This document shows, piece by piece, positions 1 to 10,042 of a stretch of 64,000 nucleotides of DNA; position 1 is the stretch's first letter; each line of letters opens with the position of its first letter. Under the pieces are notes generated by a model, which did no database searches, was not told the DNA's origin, and saw only the letters and a list, made by a program, of their open reading frames with translations. A program made the position numbers and the translations under genes. The DNA is taken from positions 957,001 through 1,021,000 of the forward strand of contig NZ_JAJSLX010000002.1 of assembly GCF_021290925.1 (NCBI RefSeq), written 5' to 3'. This stretch comes from Sessilibacter corallicola (GTDB taxonomy: Bacteria; Pseudomonadota; Gammaproteobacteria; Pseudomonadales; Cellvibrionaceae).

Positions 1-43
1 GAATAAAGCGATTATTTATCAGAAATTTCTAAACCCTAATTTA

Positions 44-1438
44 TCAGTGGTTTCTTAATTGTTTGGCTAATTGACCGTGCAAACTTTTTAATTCTTCTGC
101 ATCGATTGCGCTGTGCTCAAAATTATTAATAACCCATTGCCCGGCAACCATTAATTTTTCCACGCGATGACCACCACAAATTACTAATGCAGCAAGCGGA
201 TCGCCAGCGCCCGAAAACCTGAGTTCGTTCAAATTAAAAATGGCCAAATCCGCTTGTTTACCCACGGATAATTCTCCGATGTCCGAGCGATGAAACACAG
301 AAGCATTGCCTGATGTGGCAAAACCGAGCACAGTTTCGGCGGTGATTTTTTCCGCACCGTACACAAGGCGTTGCTGCAAAAGTGATTGCCGGACTTCGGT
401 AATCATATTTGAACAATCATTTGATGCCGAACCGTCTACCGCTAAACCGATGCGACAACCTGCCTGCTGTAAATCTAATGTTTTGCACATGCCCGAGGCC
501 AATAACATATTCGATGTTGGGCAGTGGGCAATACCTATTTTTGCATTCCCGAGTTTTTTAATTTCTTCGTCAGTAAAATGAATGCCGTGAGCTAACCAAG
601 TTCGTGAATTCAACCAACCGCACTGTTCAAGATAATCCAGAGGTCGCACACCGTATTTTTCCAGGCAAAAATCATTTTCGTCTTCGGTTTCGGCAAGGTG
701 TGTATGAAGCAAGACATCGTATTGTTCTGCCATTTGAGCCGATTCAATCATTAAATTTTTTGAAACTGAAAAAGGTGAACAAGGAGCCAGTGCTAATTGA
801 ATCATCGCTCCATCTTTGCGTTCATGGTAAGAGGTAATTAAACGCTCGCTTTCTTTTAATATCACATCTTCATTTTCGACCACGGAATCCGGCGGTAATC
901 CGCCTTGAGATTCGCCCAAACTCATCGAACCACGTGTGAGATGCATGCGACAACCGAGCGATGTTAACGCCTCTATTTGAATATCAATGGCGTTACTGAT
1001 GCTGGGCGTGAAGACATAATGGTGATCAGACACTGTAGTTGCACCGGACAACATTAATTCCAGCGCGGCCAATTTTGACGATATGGCGATCATTTCCGGG
1101 GTTAGATTTTGCCAGACCTTATAAAGACTGGTTAACCAAGGAAACAATGGTTTATTCAACGCGGCGGGTAGGCACCGTGTTAATGTCTGGTAAAAATGAT
1201 GGTGCGAATTAATTAATCCGGGAATGAGTACACGGCCGCTCAGGTCAATTTCCTGATCGACGAGAACCGTCGGTTTATTATTGCTGGCAACTAACTCTAC
1301 GATTTTATCGCCTTGGACGACAATACCGTTAGTGGCATCTTCGTGGTTGCCGGTAAATACGGCGTCAGCATTTTTCAACCATAAAGTCTGTTGCACTTGG
1401 TTGGATTGGGGTGAAGCAATCATTTCTGAAGTAGTCAT
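44..1438 (-). CDS. 8-oxoguanine deaminase (amidohydrolase)
   Basis: Predicted cytosolic zinc aminohydrolase that deaminates 8-oxoguanine to urate, or a closely related guanine/hydroxyatrazine-type deaminase. Of 464 residues, the metal-binding set of the amidohydrolase superfamily is visible: SHHHF near residues 78-82, HTHLAE at 245-250, HGIH at 284-287 and VDGSASND at 334-341. The stretch RGSMSLGESQGGLPPD near 169-184 is what I associate with the 8-oxoguanine branch rather than with classical guanine deaminase. It lies 22 bp downstream of an NCS2 purine permease on the same strand, so the two probably form a purine salvage operon. No strong ribosome binding site is seen before the ATG at 1438. 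Substrate specificity is inferred. Confidence 0.85.
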   Translation of the reverse strand: MTTSEMIASPQSNQVQQTLWLKNADAVFTGNHEDATNGIVVQGDKIVELVASNNKPTVLVDQEIDLSGRVLIPGLINSHHHFYQTLTRCLPAALNKPLFPWLTSLYKVWQNLTPEMIAISSKLAALELMLSGATTVSDHHYVFTPSISNAIDIQIEALTSLGCRMHLTRGSMSLGESQGGLPPDSVVENEDVILKESERLITSYHERKDGAMIQLALAPCSPFSVSKNLMIESAQMAEQYDVLLHTHLAETEDENDFCLEKYGVRPLDYLEQCGWLNSRTWLAHGIHFTDEEIKKLGNAKIGIAHCPTSNMLLASGMCKTLDLQQAGCRIGLAVDGSASNDCSNMITEVRQSLLQQRLVYGAEKITAETVLGFATSGNASVFHRSDIGELSVGKQADLAIFNLNELRFSGAGDPLAALVICGGHRVEKLMVAGQWVINNFEHSAIDAEELKSLHGQLAKQLRNH

Positions 1439-1460
1439 GTTTAATGCGTGCGGTTAGTTT

Positions 1461-2837
1461 TTATTTTTCGCTGTTGACTGCGATATCGTTACTCAGTATT
1501 TCTGTCTCTGTTTTTTCGTCGCTAAAAATAAGCTGCATGACGATTGCAGTGATACCGGCGATGGCAACGGGAGAGGAAAATAAAATTTGAATAATAGAAG
1601 GCGTTTTGGCTAATACATTGGGAACCATCATACAACCCAAACCTAACCCCAAAGACGTTGCAATGATGAGTGATTTTTTACGATCGAATTCAATATTCGC
1701 CAATATGTTCACTCCGGCCACAGCGACCGTGGCAAACATGACCAGTGTGGCGCCGCCTAATACAGGCTTTGGAATTTGTTGCAAAACGTTTCCGATAAAA
1801 GGAATAAACCCCAGTAGAAGAATAATTGCCGCGACAAAAAAGCCCACGTAACGACTGGCGATTCCGGTTAAGCGAATAACGGCGTTATTTTGCCCAAAGG
1901 TTGTGTTTGGGAATGTACAAAAAACAGAGGCTATTAACGAATTGACGCCATCGGCGAGAACGCCATTGCGTATGCGTTCGATGTAACTCTTGCCTTTAAT
2001 AGGCAGGCCACAAAACAACGAGTTTGCGGTGAGATCCCCCGAGGTTTCAATGGCGGTTAATAAATAGATAAACGCAATCGGTAAAAACAGTTGCCAATCA
2101 AACGCAAAACCGTATTTAAAGGGAATCGGAATCACAAACGTTGATGTGGATGCAATGCCTTGGAATTCGAATATGCCGAAATAATAGCCGGTGGCAGAAC
2201 CGACGAGCATGCCGATTAAGATTGACGACAACCGAAGCCAGTTATTGCTGCTGGCATTGAGTGCAATGATGATGAGAAGCACAAAAAAGCCGATGGCTAA
2301 AAAGGAGGGTGCCCCGAAATTGTCGGCGCCGTATCCGCCGGCAATATCCGTCATTCCCACTTTTATCAGCGAGACGCCGATAGTGACAATAACAATTCCC
2401 GTCACTAAAGGTGTGATGATTCTTCGAAGTTTGTGAATAAATTGGCTGAGAACAATCTCAATAAAAGCGCCGAAGAAACAAATCCCGTTGAGCATGGCGA
2501 TAATTTCTTCGTTACTGCCACCTCTGTTTTTGACCGTGAAGCCTACGGTAATCAACGAACCTAAAAAGGCAAAGCTGGTGCCTTGCACAGCAATTAATCG
2601 AGATCCTACAGGGCCAATACCTTTTACCTGAATAAATGTGGAGATACCCGAGACGATTAACGCCATGCTCAGTAAATAAGGTATTTCCTCTTGCAAGCCG
2701 AGAGTGCTTCCGATAACCAAGGTAGGAGTAATAATGCCGACAAAGCTTGCCAATACATGTTGAACAGCGGCGGTAACGGATTGAGCGATGGGTGGTTTTT
2801 CTTCCAGGTGAAAGAGAATATCGGAATCTGTCTTCAT
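1461..2837 (-). CDS. NCS2 family purine/xanthine permease
   Basis: Polytopic inner-membrane nucleobase symporter of the NCS2 (xanthine/uracil permease) family, 458 residues with about a dozen hydrophobic segments. Family features include the glutamate-containing FIYLLTAIETSGDLTA stretch in the middle, used for substrate binding in UraA/UapA-like carriers, and the FGQNNAVIRLTG segment that follows. It begins the minus-strand purine operon and is followed after 22 bp by the 8-oxoguanine deaminase gene, which suggests import of an oxidised purine, xanthine or urate. The exact substrate cannot be read from the sequence. The start ATG at 2837 has only a weak upstream purine stretch. Confidence 0.88.
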   Translation of the reverse strand: MKTDSDILFHLEEKPPIAQSVTAAVQHVLASFVGIITPTLVIGSTLGLQEEIPYLLSMALIVSGISTFIQVKGIGPVGSRLIAVQGTSFAFLGSLITVGFTVKNRGGSNEEIIAMLNGICFFGAFIEIVLSQFIHKLRRIITPLVTGIVIVTIGVSLIKVGMTDIAGGYGADNFGAPSFLAIGFFVLLIIIALNASSNNWLRLSSILIGMLVGSATGYYFGIFEFQGIASTSTFVIPIPFKYGFAFDWQLFLPIAFIYLLTAIETSGDLTANSLFCGLPIKGKSYIERIRNGVLADGVNSLIASVFCTFPNTTFGQNNAVIRLTGIASRYVGFFVAAIILLLGFIPFIGNVLQQIPKPVLGGATLVMFATVAVAGVNILANIEFDRKKSLIIATSLGLGLGCMMVPNVLAKTPSIIQILFSSPVAIAGITAIVMQLIFSDEKTETEILSNDIAVNSEK

Positions 2838-2916
2838 AAATTAGGGCAATCTCTGGTTAACTCCACGAACGATGTGCTTTCTTCTGGGAAAACAGGCAAT
2901 GGAGGTCTAACGGGTT

Positions 2917-3003
2917 AAATCCAACCAAGCACCAAACAAGTACTAAATCCAACCAGATACCAATATCCAACCGAATACTAATACCCAACTGAATACTAAT
3001 AAA
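2917..3003. repeat. Degenerate 17-18 bp tandem repeat
   Basis: Roughly four to five tandem units built on TCCAACCGAATACTAATA, the best copies lying at 2958-2997, with weaker copies on both sides. It sits about 80 bp upstream of the purine permease start. On the minus strand one frame stays open through the repeat and encodes repeated six-residue blocks, but it has no start codon. I treat it as non-coding repeat sequence. Confidence 0.55.
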
Positions 3004-3599
3004 AGCAGGAATAGCAAAAGTAGGAAAAACGACTGAATCTCAATGAGCGCGACCTTAAATTTTACCTTGCAAGCAAACCATTGAGCTTGCAGCAGCAAAT
3101 ATTGGAACCAATCAGAATTTTCTGTCGTACTAATTTGGTGCTTTCAAATTCTGTTTGCACTAAGTGTGCCCGAATCTGTATTGGTTGTTCTATTTTCACT
3201 GATCCAGATCCTGGAATGGAACAGTTTGAGTTATAAAATAATCGAATAAACGATGCTCTGATGTAGATAGTGTTTGCTTTTTAGAAGATGTCACCGGTTT
3301 TTTCTGTTTTATGCGTGATCAATTCATCAGACGAGTAACAACGCACTTTTATCATTGGTATCTTTAAATTTTTCTGTCTCAATAGGGTGCAATTATTTGT
3401 TGGCTTAAATCCAACGCCCAATATTGGAACTTAGTTAAGGGTCCTCTGATTGGTCCCTTGTTAATCAAGCTGGATATTGGTCCGTACTTAGGGGTATTCC
3501 ATCCTTGGAAGTGGTAAAAATTCGAACAGACTGTGAGCAAGTTGTACGAGTAGCGCCATTTATTGTGAATAGAACACTTTCCTTTTTACCTGAGCCGAC

Positions 3600-3780
3600 A
3601 AGAATTCTTTTGGGTAGGCCGTAAACCGCTACCAAAAAAGGAGTCGAGCGCAGTAAATTTAGAACTTAAGTCGAAGGTGGCACGGTAACTGCTCTAGTAA
3701 TCGTACCCTATGAGACTTCTCATTGGGTATTCTCTCATGAAGCTTGCTCTTAAGGGGCTGTGCACTGGCCCCGTTTTTTC
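3600..3780 (+). ncRNA. Candidate small RNA
   Basis: A plus-strand segment with two hairpins and no open frame. The first hairpin pairs TACCC-T-ATGAGA (3704-3715) with TCTCAT-T-GGGTA (3718-3729), an 11-bp stem with one mismatch and a 2-nt loop. The second is an intrinsic terminator, GGGGC (3754-3758) with GCCCC (3768-3772) followed by six T at 3774-3779. No gene on the plus strand precedes it, so the terminator must end an unannotated transcript. The 5' end is a guess and I do not recognise a known RNA family. Confidence 0.4.
3754..3779 (+). terminator. Rho-independent terminator
   Basis: GC-rich 5-bp stem GGGGC/GCCCC extended by a G-T wobble, followed by G and a run of six T. It belongs to the candidate small RNA, because no protein gene ends here. 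Confidence 0.7.
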
Positions 3781-4788
3781 ATCTGAGAGAGTTAGAAAAT
3801 ATTTAATGTAACTGACCTTGTTAACTGTTTTGACGTAACTCGGTTTTTACGTAAGCGAATTTAGGCGTTGTATGATTGCCAGGTATTCCATTATTTTTTA
3901 AAAGTAATAATTCGCGCTTTTCTATTTGTAAAATTCTATTGAATTTTCTATTCTGTTTTGCCCGTCGCAAATTACCTTCTGTGTGAAATTCTTCCTACTT
4001 GATATTTTTTCGACTTAAAAATACCGGCTTCTGTAAGCTGATTATTTTATTTTGAAATATCCCATCTTATTTTATTAATGGTGTGTCTGTGTTATTCGCA
4101 ATGCTGATTATAAATTAAATGAGTATGAAATAAATTCCGATGTTTCGTGCGCGATATTCCCGAATTATTACCTACCAAGATGAAAAACCACTTTTACGAT
4201 TTATTTTCAGCGAACAACTCTGGGTTTGTAGTCTTTAGTTAAGGAGCATCTGATTAATTAATCTGCAATAAAACGCTCGTTATAACTAATCTTTAATTTT
4301 TTATGAAAGAACCAAGATTATTGGGTTAAAAACTTAGCAGCTGTTAATTCTGCAGGTTACTGGTTTGCCAACAAACGAATATTTTGATCGTCTCTGAGTT
4401 TTTGGTCACTTCCTTGTGCGGTGAAAACCGCATAATTGAACGTTAGATAAAAACGACATCAACTCGGCATGAAACATGCTCCAAGAATAAATGAAATCCA
4501 TTTTTCTAGGTTGTATATAGAAATTAATATCGCATTACTCGTTTGAATACAGTGGTAGAAATACATAACAGCTCAAAATAGTACGTTGTTGATAGTACTT
4601 AATTGATAAACATTGATGGCAAAAATTATGGTGTTTTTGTGTTATTTGCTTCGATTTTATTAATGAGCGGACTAAGGAGAGGTATTATCGTATTTCATGA
4701 AACAGCGCAAAAATCTAAGGTATTTAGATTGCCACAATAATGTAATGTCAAATGTTCCGTTTGCAATACTTTGAGAGAGGATGGTTTT

Positions 4789-5721
4789 TTGTACAATATT
4801 AATAATCAAGAGCTCGACACAGTACTGAATGAGTTTATTGAATTACACAGTTTAAAAAAATCCTACATAGATACGGTACATCGTTGGTATTTCCCCCAAA
4901 TTCAAGCGTTGCTGTCTCGTATTGAATCTCGGTCTGAACCATTTGTCATTGGCATAAACGGTTGCCAGGGCTCGGGTAAAAGTACGCTGGCTGATTTGAT
5001 CGTTCATATATACACGAGATTATATGAAAAGAAATGCGTCGCTATTTCCATTGATGATTTTTATTTAACCCTTGAAGAAAGAAAACAGCTGGCTGATCGC
5101 GTTCATCCTTTGTTTTTAACTCGAGGCGTTCCGGGAACTCACGACGTTTCACTCGCAACGTCTACGCTCAATCAACTGTCGAGTCAGTCTGGTGAGGTTA
5201 AGGTTCCGCGCTTTAATAAAGCGTTAGACGACCGTTACGACGAAAATGAGTGGACCCAAGTTGAACCCCCAGCTGACGTGATTGTATTAGAGGGTTGGTG
5301 TTTGGGTGCTACCGCTCAGAATGACAAACAACTTAAATCGCCAGTGAATGAATTGGAAGAATTTGAGGACCGAAGCGGTATTTGGCGTGATTATGTCAAT
5401 CAGTGTCTTCAAGGCGAATACCAAGAGCTGTTTTCTAAAATCGATTATTGGATGATGCTGAAAGCACCTTCTTTTGAAAGCGTGTTCGAGTGGCGTTTAG
5501 AGCAAGAAAGAAAATTAGAAACTCATTTGAAAAGCGATACCAATTTTTCTGCCTCTAAAAAAGAGAACAGTTATTCATTTATGAGTCCTCAGCAAATAAG
5601 AAGATTCATTCAGTATTACCAAAGAATTACAGAACATTTACTGGATGATTTACCGGATCGATGTGACTGTGTTTTTGATCTCGGAAAAAACCGAGAGGTG
5701 CAAGCAGTTAAAAGCAATTAA
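4789..5721 (+). CDS. D-glycerate 3-kinase (P-loop, GLYK type)
   Basis: Predicted cytosolic kinase that phosphorylates D-glycerate to 3-phosphoglycerate. A Walker A motif, GCQGSGKST, lies near residues 58-66. It is followed by the SIDDFYLT segment and the VLEGWCLG segment seen in plant/fungal-type glycerate 3-kinases of the phosphoribulokinase/uridine kinase fold. I choose the TTG at 4789 because GAGAGAGG lies 8 bases before it; the upstream in-frame TTG at 4771 has no such site. It opens the glucosylglycerate cluster. There it would recapture glycerate released by the phosphorylase as 3-phosphoglycerate, the acceptor used by GpgS. About 230 bp separate it from the next gene. Confidence 0.82.
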   Translation: MYNINNQELDTVLNEFIELHSLKKSYIDTVHRWYFPQIQALLSRIESRSEPFVIGINGCQGSGKSTLADLIVHIYTRLYEKKCVAISIDDFYLTLEERKQLADRVHPLFLTRGVPGTHDVSLATSTLNQLSSQSGEVKVPRFNKALDDRYDENEWTQVEPPADVIVLEGWCLGATAQNDKQLKSPVNELEEFEDRSGIWRDYVNQCLQGEYQELFSKIDYWMMLKAPSFESVFEWRLEQERKLETHLKSDTNFSASKKENSYSFMSPQQIRRFIQYYQRITEHLLDDLPDRCDCVFDLGKNREVQAVKSN

Positions 5722-5756
5722 ATTTTTTGTGAGTAAGTTTTAATTATAGTCATTGA

Positions 5757-5829
5757 CTAGAGAAGATATAAAACACAGTTCTGATAACAATTGGTTCTAA
5801 TTATTGTTTTATTCTTCTCTTTATTCTAG
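5757..5829. repeat. Imperfect inverted repeat between glycerate kinase and phosphatase genes
   Basis: AGAAGATATAAAACA at 5761-5775 faces TGTTTTATTCTTCT at 5805-5818, with CTAG on both outer flanks (5757-5760 and 5826-5829). The arms pair with a single-base bulge. It could be an operator or a transcript hairpin; no T-run supports a terminator. Confidence 0.4.
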
Positions 5830-5960
5830 TGTAGTTGTTGTTAAGCCTGTGGGCGGTTAACGCAATAAATTTAGGCTCATAAATGCTAGAAAAATATAAT
5901 ACGTATATAAGTAGATGTGCTGATGGTTGTTATATTAAGTTACGGTGTTAGGTGTGCGTC

Positions 5961-6839
5961 ATGGAAGTTATGATTTTTACTGACATGGACGGTACGTTGC
6001 TCGATCACTACAGTTACAGTCATAAACCCGTAGATGAACTCTTGGTCGACTTGCGAAAGCTAACCATACCTGTGATTCCAATTACCAGTAAGACTTTCTC
6101 CGAATTAATTCCACTACGATTAGAAATTAAAAGCGCTTGTCCTTTTGTCATTGAAAATGGTGCTGCGGTTGTATTACCTAAAGCGGCATTTCCATTAGCG
6201 TCTATGATTTCTAAAGGGGATGATATTGAAGATGCGGGAGATTACTGGATTAAATCCTTCTGTCCCAATCGCCATTATTGGCAATCACTGATTTTCTCCA
6301 TTAAAGATGAGTTTCCGTGTCAGTTCTCAACCTTTTCAGAATTGGGCGTTGAAGGTGTGGCAGAAGTTACGGGGTTAAGTTTAGGGCAAGCTGAACTTGC
6401 CGTGGATCGCCAATATGGAGAACCGGTGTATTGGACCGGTAACGCAAAAGATTTAGAGAAGTTTTGCAGCCGAATAACCGAGCTTGGTGGTTTTACGCTA
6501 AGAGGAGGGCGCTTTACTCACGTGTCTGGAAATGTCGATAAGGGTAAAGCGTTGCTGTGGCTTAAAAAGTTGTATGAGAAAAAAAATGGCAAACAAATTA
6601 AGTCGATTGCGCTCGGCGATAGCGGTAACGACATTGCCATGCTGCAAGCGGCAAATTTTCCAGTAATCATCCGCTCTCCTGTTCACGAGCCGCCGTTGTT
6701 TCAGCAGACAGAGAACAACCGGGTTCCAGCAATGATTACCAGTGCAACCGGCCCTGAAGGTTGGGACGTTGCGGTTAAAGAATTACTTAAAATGATAGGC
6801 GTAATGACTTCGCCGAAAGAGGTTAACAACGATGGCTGA
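5961..6839 (+). CDS. Glucosyl-3-phosphoglycerate / mannosyl-3-phosphoglycerate phosphatase (HAD-IIB)
   Basis: Predicted phosphatase that removes phosphate from glucosyl-3-phosphoglycerate to give glucosylglycerate. The HAD nucleophile motif FTDMDGTLLD is at the N terminus and the C-terminal Mg-binding motif GDSGNDIAML lies near residues 220-229. Sequence and length (292 residues) fit the MpgP-like Cof/HAD-IIB family. Specificity for the glucosyl form is inferred from the following gpgS. I choose ATG 5961, which has AGG 8 bases upstream; an in-frame GTG at 5952 is the alternative. The 3' end overlaps gpgS by 8 bp, a sign of translational coupling. Confidence 0.82.
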   Translation: MEVMIFTDMDGTLLDHYSYSHKPVDELLVDLRKLTIPVIPITSKTFSELIPLRLEIKSACPFVIENGAAVVLPKAAFPLASMISKGDDIEDAGDYWIKSFCPNRHYWQSLIFSIKDEFPCQFSTFSELGVEGVAEVTGLSLGQAELAVDRQYGEPVYWTGNAKDLEKFCSRITELGGFTLRGGRFTHVSGNVDKGKALLWLKKLYEKKNGKQIKSIALGDSGNDIAMLQAANFPVIIRSPVHEPPLFQQTENNRVPAMITSATGPEGWDVAVKELLKMIGVMTSPKEVNNDG

Positions 6840-8058
6840 TTTTCATCAAAACGGTGTAATTACTACGCTTCATAACTTGTCTCCAAGACCGTTGGAAGAA
6901 CTTGAAAGTGAGCTGGTTAAATTCAGCAAGCAACGGCCGATGGCGCTCATTTTGCCGAGTTTGTATTCCGAGCTTGAAGGCCCGGCCATGCCCAATATTT
7001 TGAGCGAATTAGGCAAAGTACCGTATTTGAATCATATCGTTATTGGCTTGGACCGAGCCGATCAATCCCAATACCAAAAAGCGGTTAACTTTTTTTCTGA
7101 GTTACCGCAAGAGCATCGAATTCTCTGGAATGACGGTCCTCGGTTACAGGCCCTTGATAACGATTTAAGAAAATTAGGTTTAGCGCCCAGAGAAAAAGGC
7201 AAAGGTTGTAACGTCTGGTATTGCATGGGTTATACACTGGCGGTTGATAAAGCAGAATCGGTTGCTCTGCACGATTGTGATATTACGACCTATTCAAGAG
7301 AATTACTTGCACGTTTAATTTATCCCGTTGCAAACCCTCGTTTTAACTACGAGTTTTGCAAAGGCTATTACGCGCGTGTTGCGGCCGATAAAATTAATGG
7401 TCGCGTTTGTCGATTGTTGGTAACACCGTTATTACGGGCGTTAAAGAAAGTCTTGGGTTATCGAGAATATCTAGAGTACATGGACAGCTTTCGGTATTCG
7501 CTTGCCGGAGAGTTTTCGTTTCGACGAGATGTACTAACCGATTTAAGAATTCCCAGTGACTGGGGGCTCGAAATTGGTGTTTTATCCGAAATGCACCGCA
7601 ACTACGCTCACAACCGACTTTGCCAAGTTGATATTGCACACCGATACGATCATAAGCATCAGGATTTGTCTTTACGAGACAAATCGACCGGATTGTCTCG
7701 CATGTCAATTGATATTGCCAAAGCCCTATTTAGAAAATTAGCAACGCAAGGTGAAGTATTTACGCCCGAAACTTTCCGCAGTATTAAAGCAACCTATTTT
7801 AGAATCGCTCTGGATTTTGTTGAAACCTATCACAACGACGCGTTGATGAACGGACTGAAACACGATCTGCACGAAGAAGAGAAATCGGTGGAAATGTTTG
7901 CTCGAAATATTATGGAAGCCGGGCAAGTGTTTTTAGACAGTACTAATACAACACCGTTTATTCCGAGTTGGAACCGAGTAGTCAGCGCGATGCCGGATGT
8001 TCTAGAACGGTTATTGGAAGCAGTAGAATTGGATTATAAGGAGTTCTCTGGTAAATAA
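6832..8058 (+). CDS. gpgS: Glucosyl-3-phosphoglycerate synthase (GT81)
   Basis: Retaining GT-A glycosyltransferase that transfers glucose from an NDP-glucose to 3-phosphoglycerate. The 408-residue protein matches the GpgS family in length. A nucleotide-sugar region with the metal-binding LHDCDITTY motif lies near residues 142-150, with a GKGCNVWYCMGYT segment before it. The helical C-terminal part resembles GpgS proteins of bacteria and archaea. Its start overlaps the phosphatase gene, so synthase and phosphatase are probably made together, the usual two-step glucosylglycerate route. The whole cluster supports the glucosyl rather than mannosyl product. Confidence 0.88.
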   Translation: MADFHQNGVITTLHNLSPRPLEELESELVKFSKQRPMALILPSLYSELEGPAMPNILSELGKVPYLNHIVIGLDRADQSQYQKAVNFFSELPQEHRILWNDGPRLQALDNDLRKLGLAPREKGKGCNVWYCMGYTLAVDKAESVALHDCDITTYSRELLARLIYPVANPRFNYEFCKGYYARVAADKINGRVCRLLVTPLLRALKKVLGYREYLEYMDSFRYSLAGEFSFRRDVLTDLRIPSDWGLEIGVLSEMHRNYAHNRLCQVDIAHRYDHKHQDLSLRDKSTGLSRMSIDIAKALFRKLATQGEVFTPETFRSIKATYFRIALDFVETYHNDALMNGLKHDLHEEEKSVEMFARNIMEAGQVFLDSTNTTPFIPSWNRVVSAMPDVLERLLEAVELDYKEFSGK

Positions 8059-8296
8059 TGCGTGGGCCCGGTTTTGATTCAATTCCATGTGATTGGCAGT
8101 GATAAAGAGTGAGTTTTTAAACGTTGATTATGATTGTGTAATAGAAATATTCGGCTCTAAAACGGCAAAGGCTGCTTAACGGTTCCTTAAATCTCGTTTG
8201 AGTACTAAGTGCAACGATATTTGTGTTTACAACAAATAAAAAACTGCTTCATAATTCACTTTTGCACACTGTCGATTGCAGGGAGTTGGGACATCT

Positions 8297-10042
8297 ATGA
8301 GTGAGATAATGGATCACTTAAAACAAAAAGTCGCTCATCATTTATCGGTTATTTACTCCGATGTTACGTTGGACATCACCACAGATACGCTTGCCGACGA
8401 AGTTATGTCGATAATGCGTCTCGATAGTGAGGTGTGTAATCCAGTTGCTCATCAAAACCATTGGAGCCAAGAAGACGTCATATTAATTACGTATGGCGAT
8501 AGCATTAAAACTGAGAATCAACCACCGTTACAGACATTGCATGGGTTTTTACAAGATTATTGTAATGATGTGATTACCAGTGTGCATATTCTGCCGTTTT
8601 TTCCTTACTCATCTGACGATGGTTTCTCGGTAATTAATTTTTCAGCGGTTAATGAGAGTTTGGGTGACTGGCAAGACATTTCGTCGATTTCAGACGATTA
8701 CCATTTAATGGCTGACCTTGTTATTAACCACTGTTCCAGTCGCAGCTTGTGGTTTGAAAATTTTAAACTGGGGCGTCAACCTGGTTTGGATTATTTCGTT
8801 ACCGCCGATCCCAAAGACGATATAGAACAGGTTGTCCGCCCACGTACCAGCCCGCTGTTGCGAGAAACGCAAACTAATGAGGGTATCAAACACGTCTGGT
8901 GTACCTTCAGCCACGATCAAGTGGATTTAAACTTCAAAAACCCTGAGGTATTAAAAGAATTTATAGCGATTATTCGGCTTTATTTAGATAAAGGCGTGAA
9001 AATATTTCGCTTAGATGCAGTCGCGTTCTTGTGGAAAAAATTAGGGACTCGGTGCATTAATTTAGATCAGACTCATGAAGTGGTGCGTTTGATTCGAACC
9101 CTGGTTGAGCATTCATCTGAACATGCAATGTTAATTACCGAAACCAACATTCCAAACCGAGAAAACTTAACGTATTTCGGTAACGCTAATGAAGCGCATT
9201 GTATCTACAATTTTTCATTGCCGCCGCTGCTCGTCAATACATTGGTTACTGGTAATTGTAAGTATTTAAAACAATGGATGATGAGTATGCCGCCGGCGCA
9301 AAACGGGACGGCGTATTTTAATTTTATTGCTTCTCACGACGGTATCGGCTTGCGTCCAGCAGAAGGTCTTCTCAAAGACGAAGAACTGAATACATTGATT
9401 AACACCATGCAATCATTTGGGGGTCGAATTTCTTGGCGAGCGACCAACGGCGGTGTTAATAAAGCCTACGAAATTAATATCGCATTGATCGATGCCTTGC
9501 AGGGAACCGTAAAAGGTCCAGATAAATGGGGCATTGATCGCTTTATTTGTGCCCACGCCATTATGTTGTCTCTTGAAGGCATTCCAGGTATTTATATTCA
9601 CAGTTTGTTGGGTACAGGCAACGATTATGAAAAGGTAAAACATACTAATCATAATCGCTCCATCAATCGCCATCAGTGGGATTACGAAGAGCTTGTCAAT
9701 CAATTGGGCCAAGAATGGACCCAGCACGCGCAAACCTACTCGCGATTAAAGCATTTAATTAAGTTGCGTGCGGAACAACCTGCGTTTCACCCGAATGCGA
9801 CTCAGTTTACCTTACATCTGGGCGATCAAATGTTTGGCTTCTGGCGTCAAAGTATGGACCGACGTCAGAGTATATTTTGCATTAATAATATCAGTGACGA
9901 AGTGATTAATTTATCGTTGTCCGACATCAATTTAATCAGTACTGACAACTGGTGTGATTTAATCACAGGTACAGTTTACGACTCTATTGAACTTGGAATA
10001 GAAGTTCAGCCTTACCAAACGCTTTGGATCAGTAACCTGTAA
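8297..10042 (+). CDS. Glucosylglycerate phosphorylase (GH13_18, sucrose-phosphorylase-like)
   Basis: Predicted cytosolic phosphorylase that cleaves glucosylglycerate with phosphate to glucose-1-phosphate and D-glycerate. The alpha-amylase-type motifs are present in order: [21 protein letters not shown] with the nucleophile Asp, LITETNIP with the acid/base Glu, and FIASHDGIG. The overall sequence is of the sucrose phosphorylase subgroup that includes E. coli YcjM-type glucosylglycerate phosphorylases. No signal peptide is present. ATG 8297 is preferred, with GGAG 11 bases upstream; an in-frame TTG lies at 8276. Placement after glycerate kinase, phosphatase and gpgS is what fixes the substrate; by sequence alone sucrose phosphorylase would also be possible. 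Confidence 0.83.
   Translation: MSEIMDHLKQKVAHHLSVIYSDVTLDITTDTLADEVMSIMRLDSEVCNPVAHQNHWSQEDVILITYGDSIKTENQPPLQTLHGFLQDYCNDVITSVHILPFFPYSSDDGFSVINFSAVNESLGDWQDISSISDDYHLMADLVINHCSSRSLWFENFKLGRQPGLDYFVTADPKDDIEQVVRPRTSPLLRETQTNEGIKHVWCTFSHDQVDLNFKNPEVLKEFIAIIRLYLDKGVKIFRLDAVAFLWKKLGTRCINLDQTHEVVRLIRTLVEHSSEHAMLITETNIPNRENLTYFGNANEAHCIYNFSLPPLLVNTLVTGNCKYLKQWMMSMPPAQNGTAYFNFIASHDGIGLRPAEGLLKDEELNTLINTMQSFGGRISWRATNGGVNKAYEINIALIDALQGTVKGPDKWGIDRFICAHAIMLSLEGIPGIYIHSLLGTGNDYEKVKHTNHNRSINRHQWDYEELVNQLGQEWTQHAQTYSRLKHLIKLRAEQPAFHPNATQFTLHLGDQMFGFWRQSMDRRQSIFCINNISDEVINLSLSDINLISTDNWCDLITGTVYDSIELGIEVQPYQTLWISNL

Larger units (their letters stand above)
2838..4788. other. Gene-free 1.95-kb region
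   Basis: No open frame here looks like a gene. It contains a degenerate minisatellite just upstream of the permease gene (2917-3003), a 12-bp palindrome ATTGGAACCAAT near 3100, and a terminator-ended structured segment near 3600-3780 that may be a small RNA. The remainder is AT-rich with nothing I can name. Confidence 0.6.

Noticed and set aside
3670-3780. T-box-like stretch (AAGGTGGCACGGTAAC) before a terminator
   Set aside because: It departs from the T-box consensus, no gene follows on the plus strand, and T-boxes are very rare in gammaproteobacteria.
4771-4788. TTG 4771 as the start of the glycerate kinase, or ATG 4781
   Set aside because: TTG 4771 has no ribosome site; ATG 4781 is in another frame. 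TTG 4789 has GAGAGAGG at proper distance.
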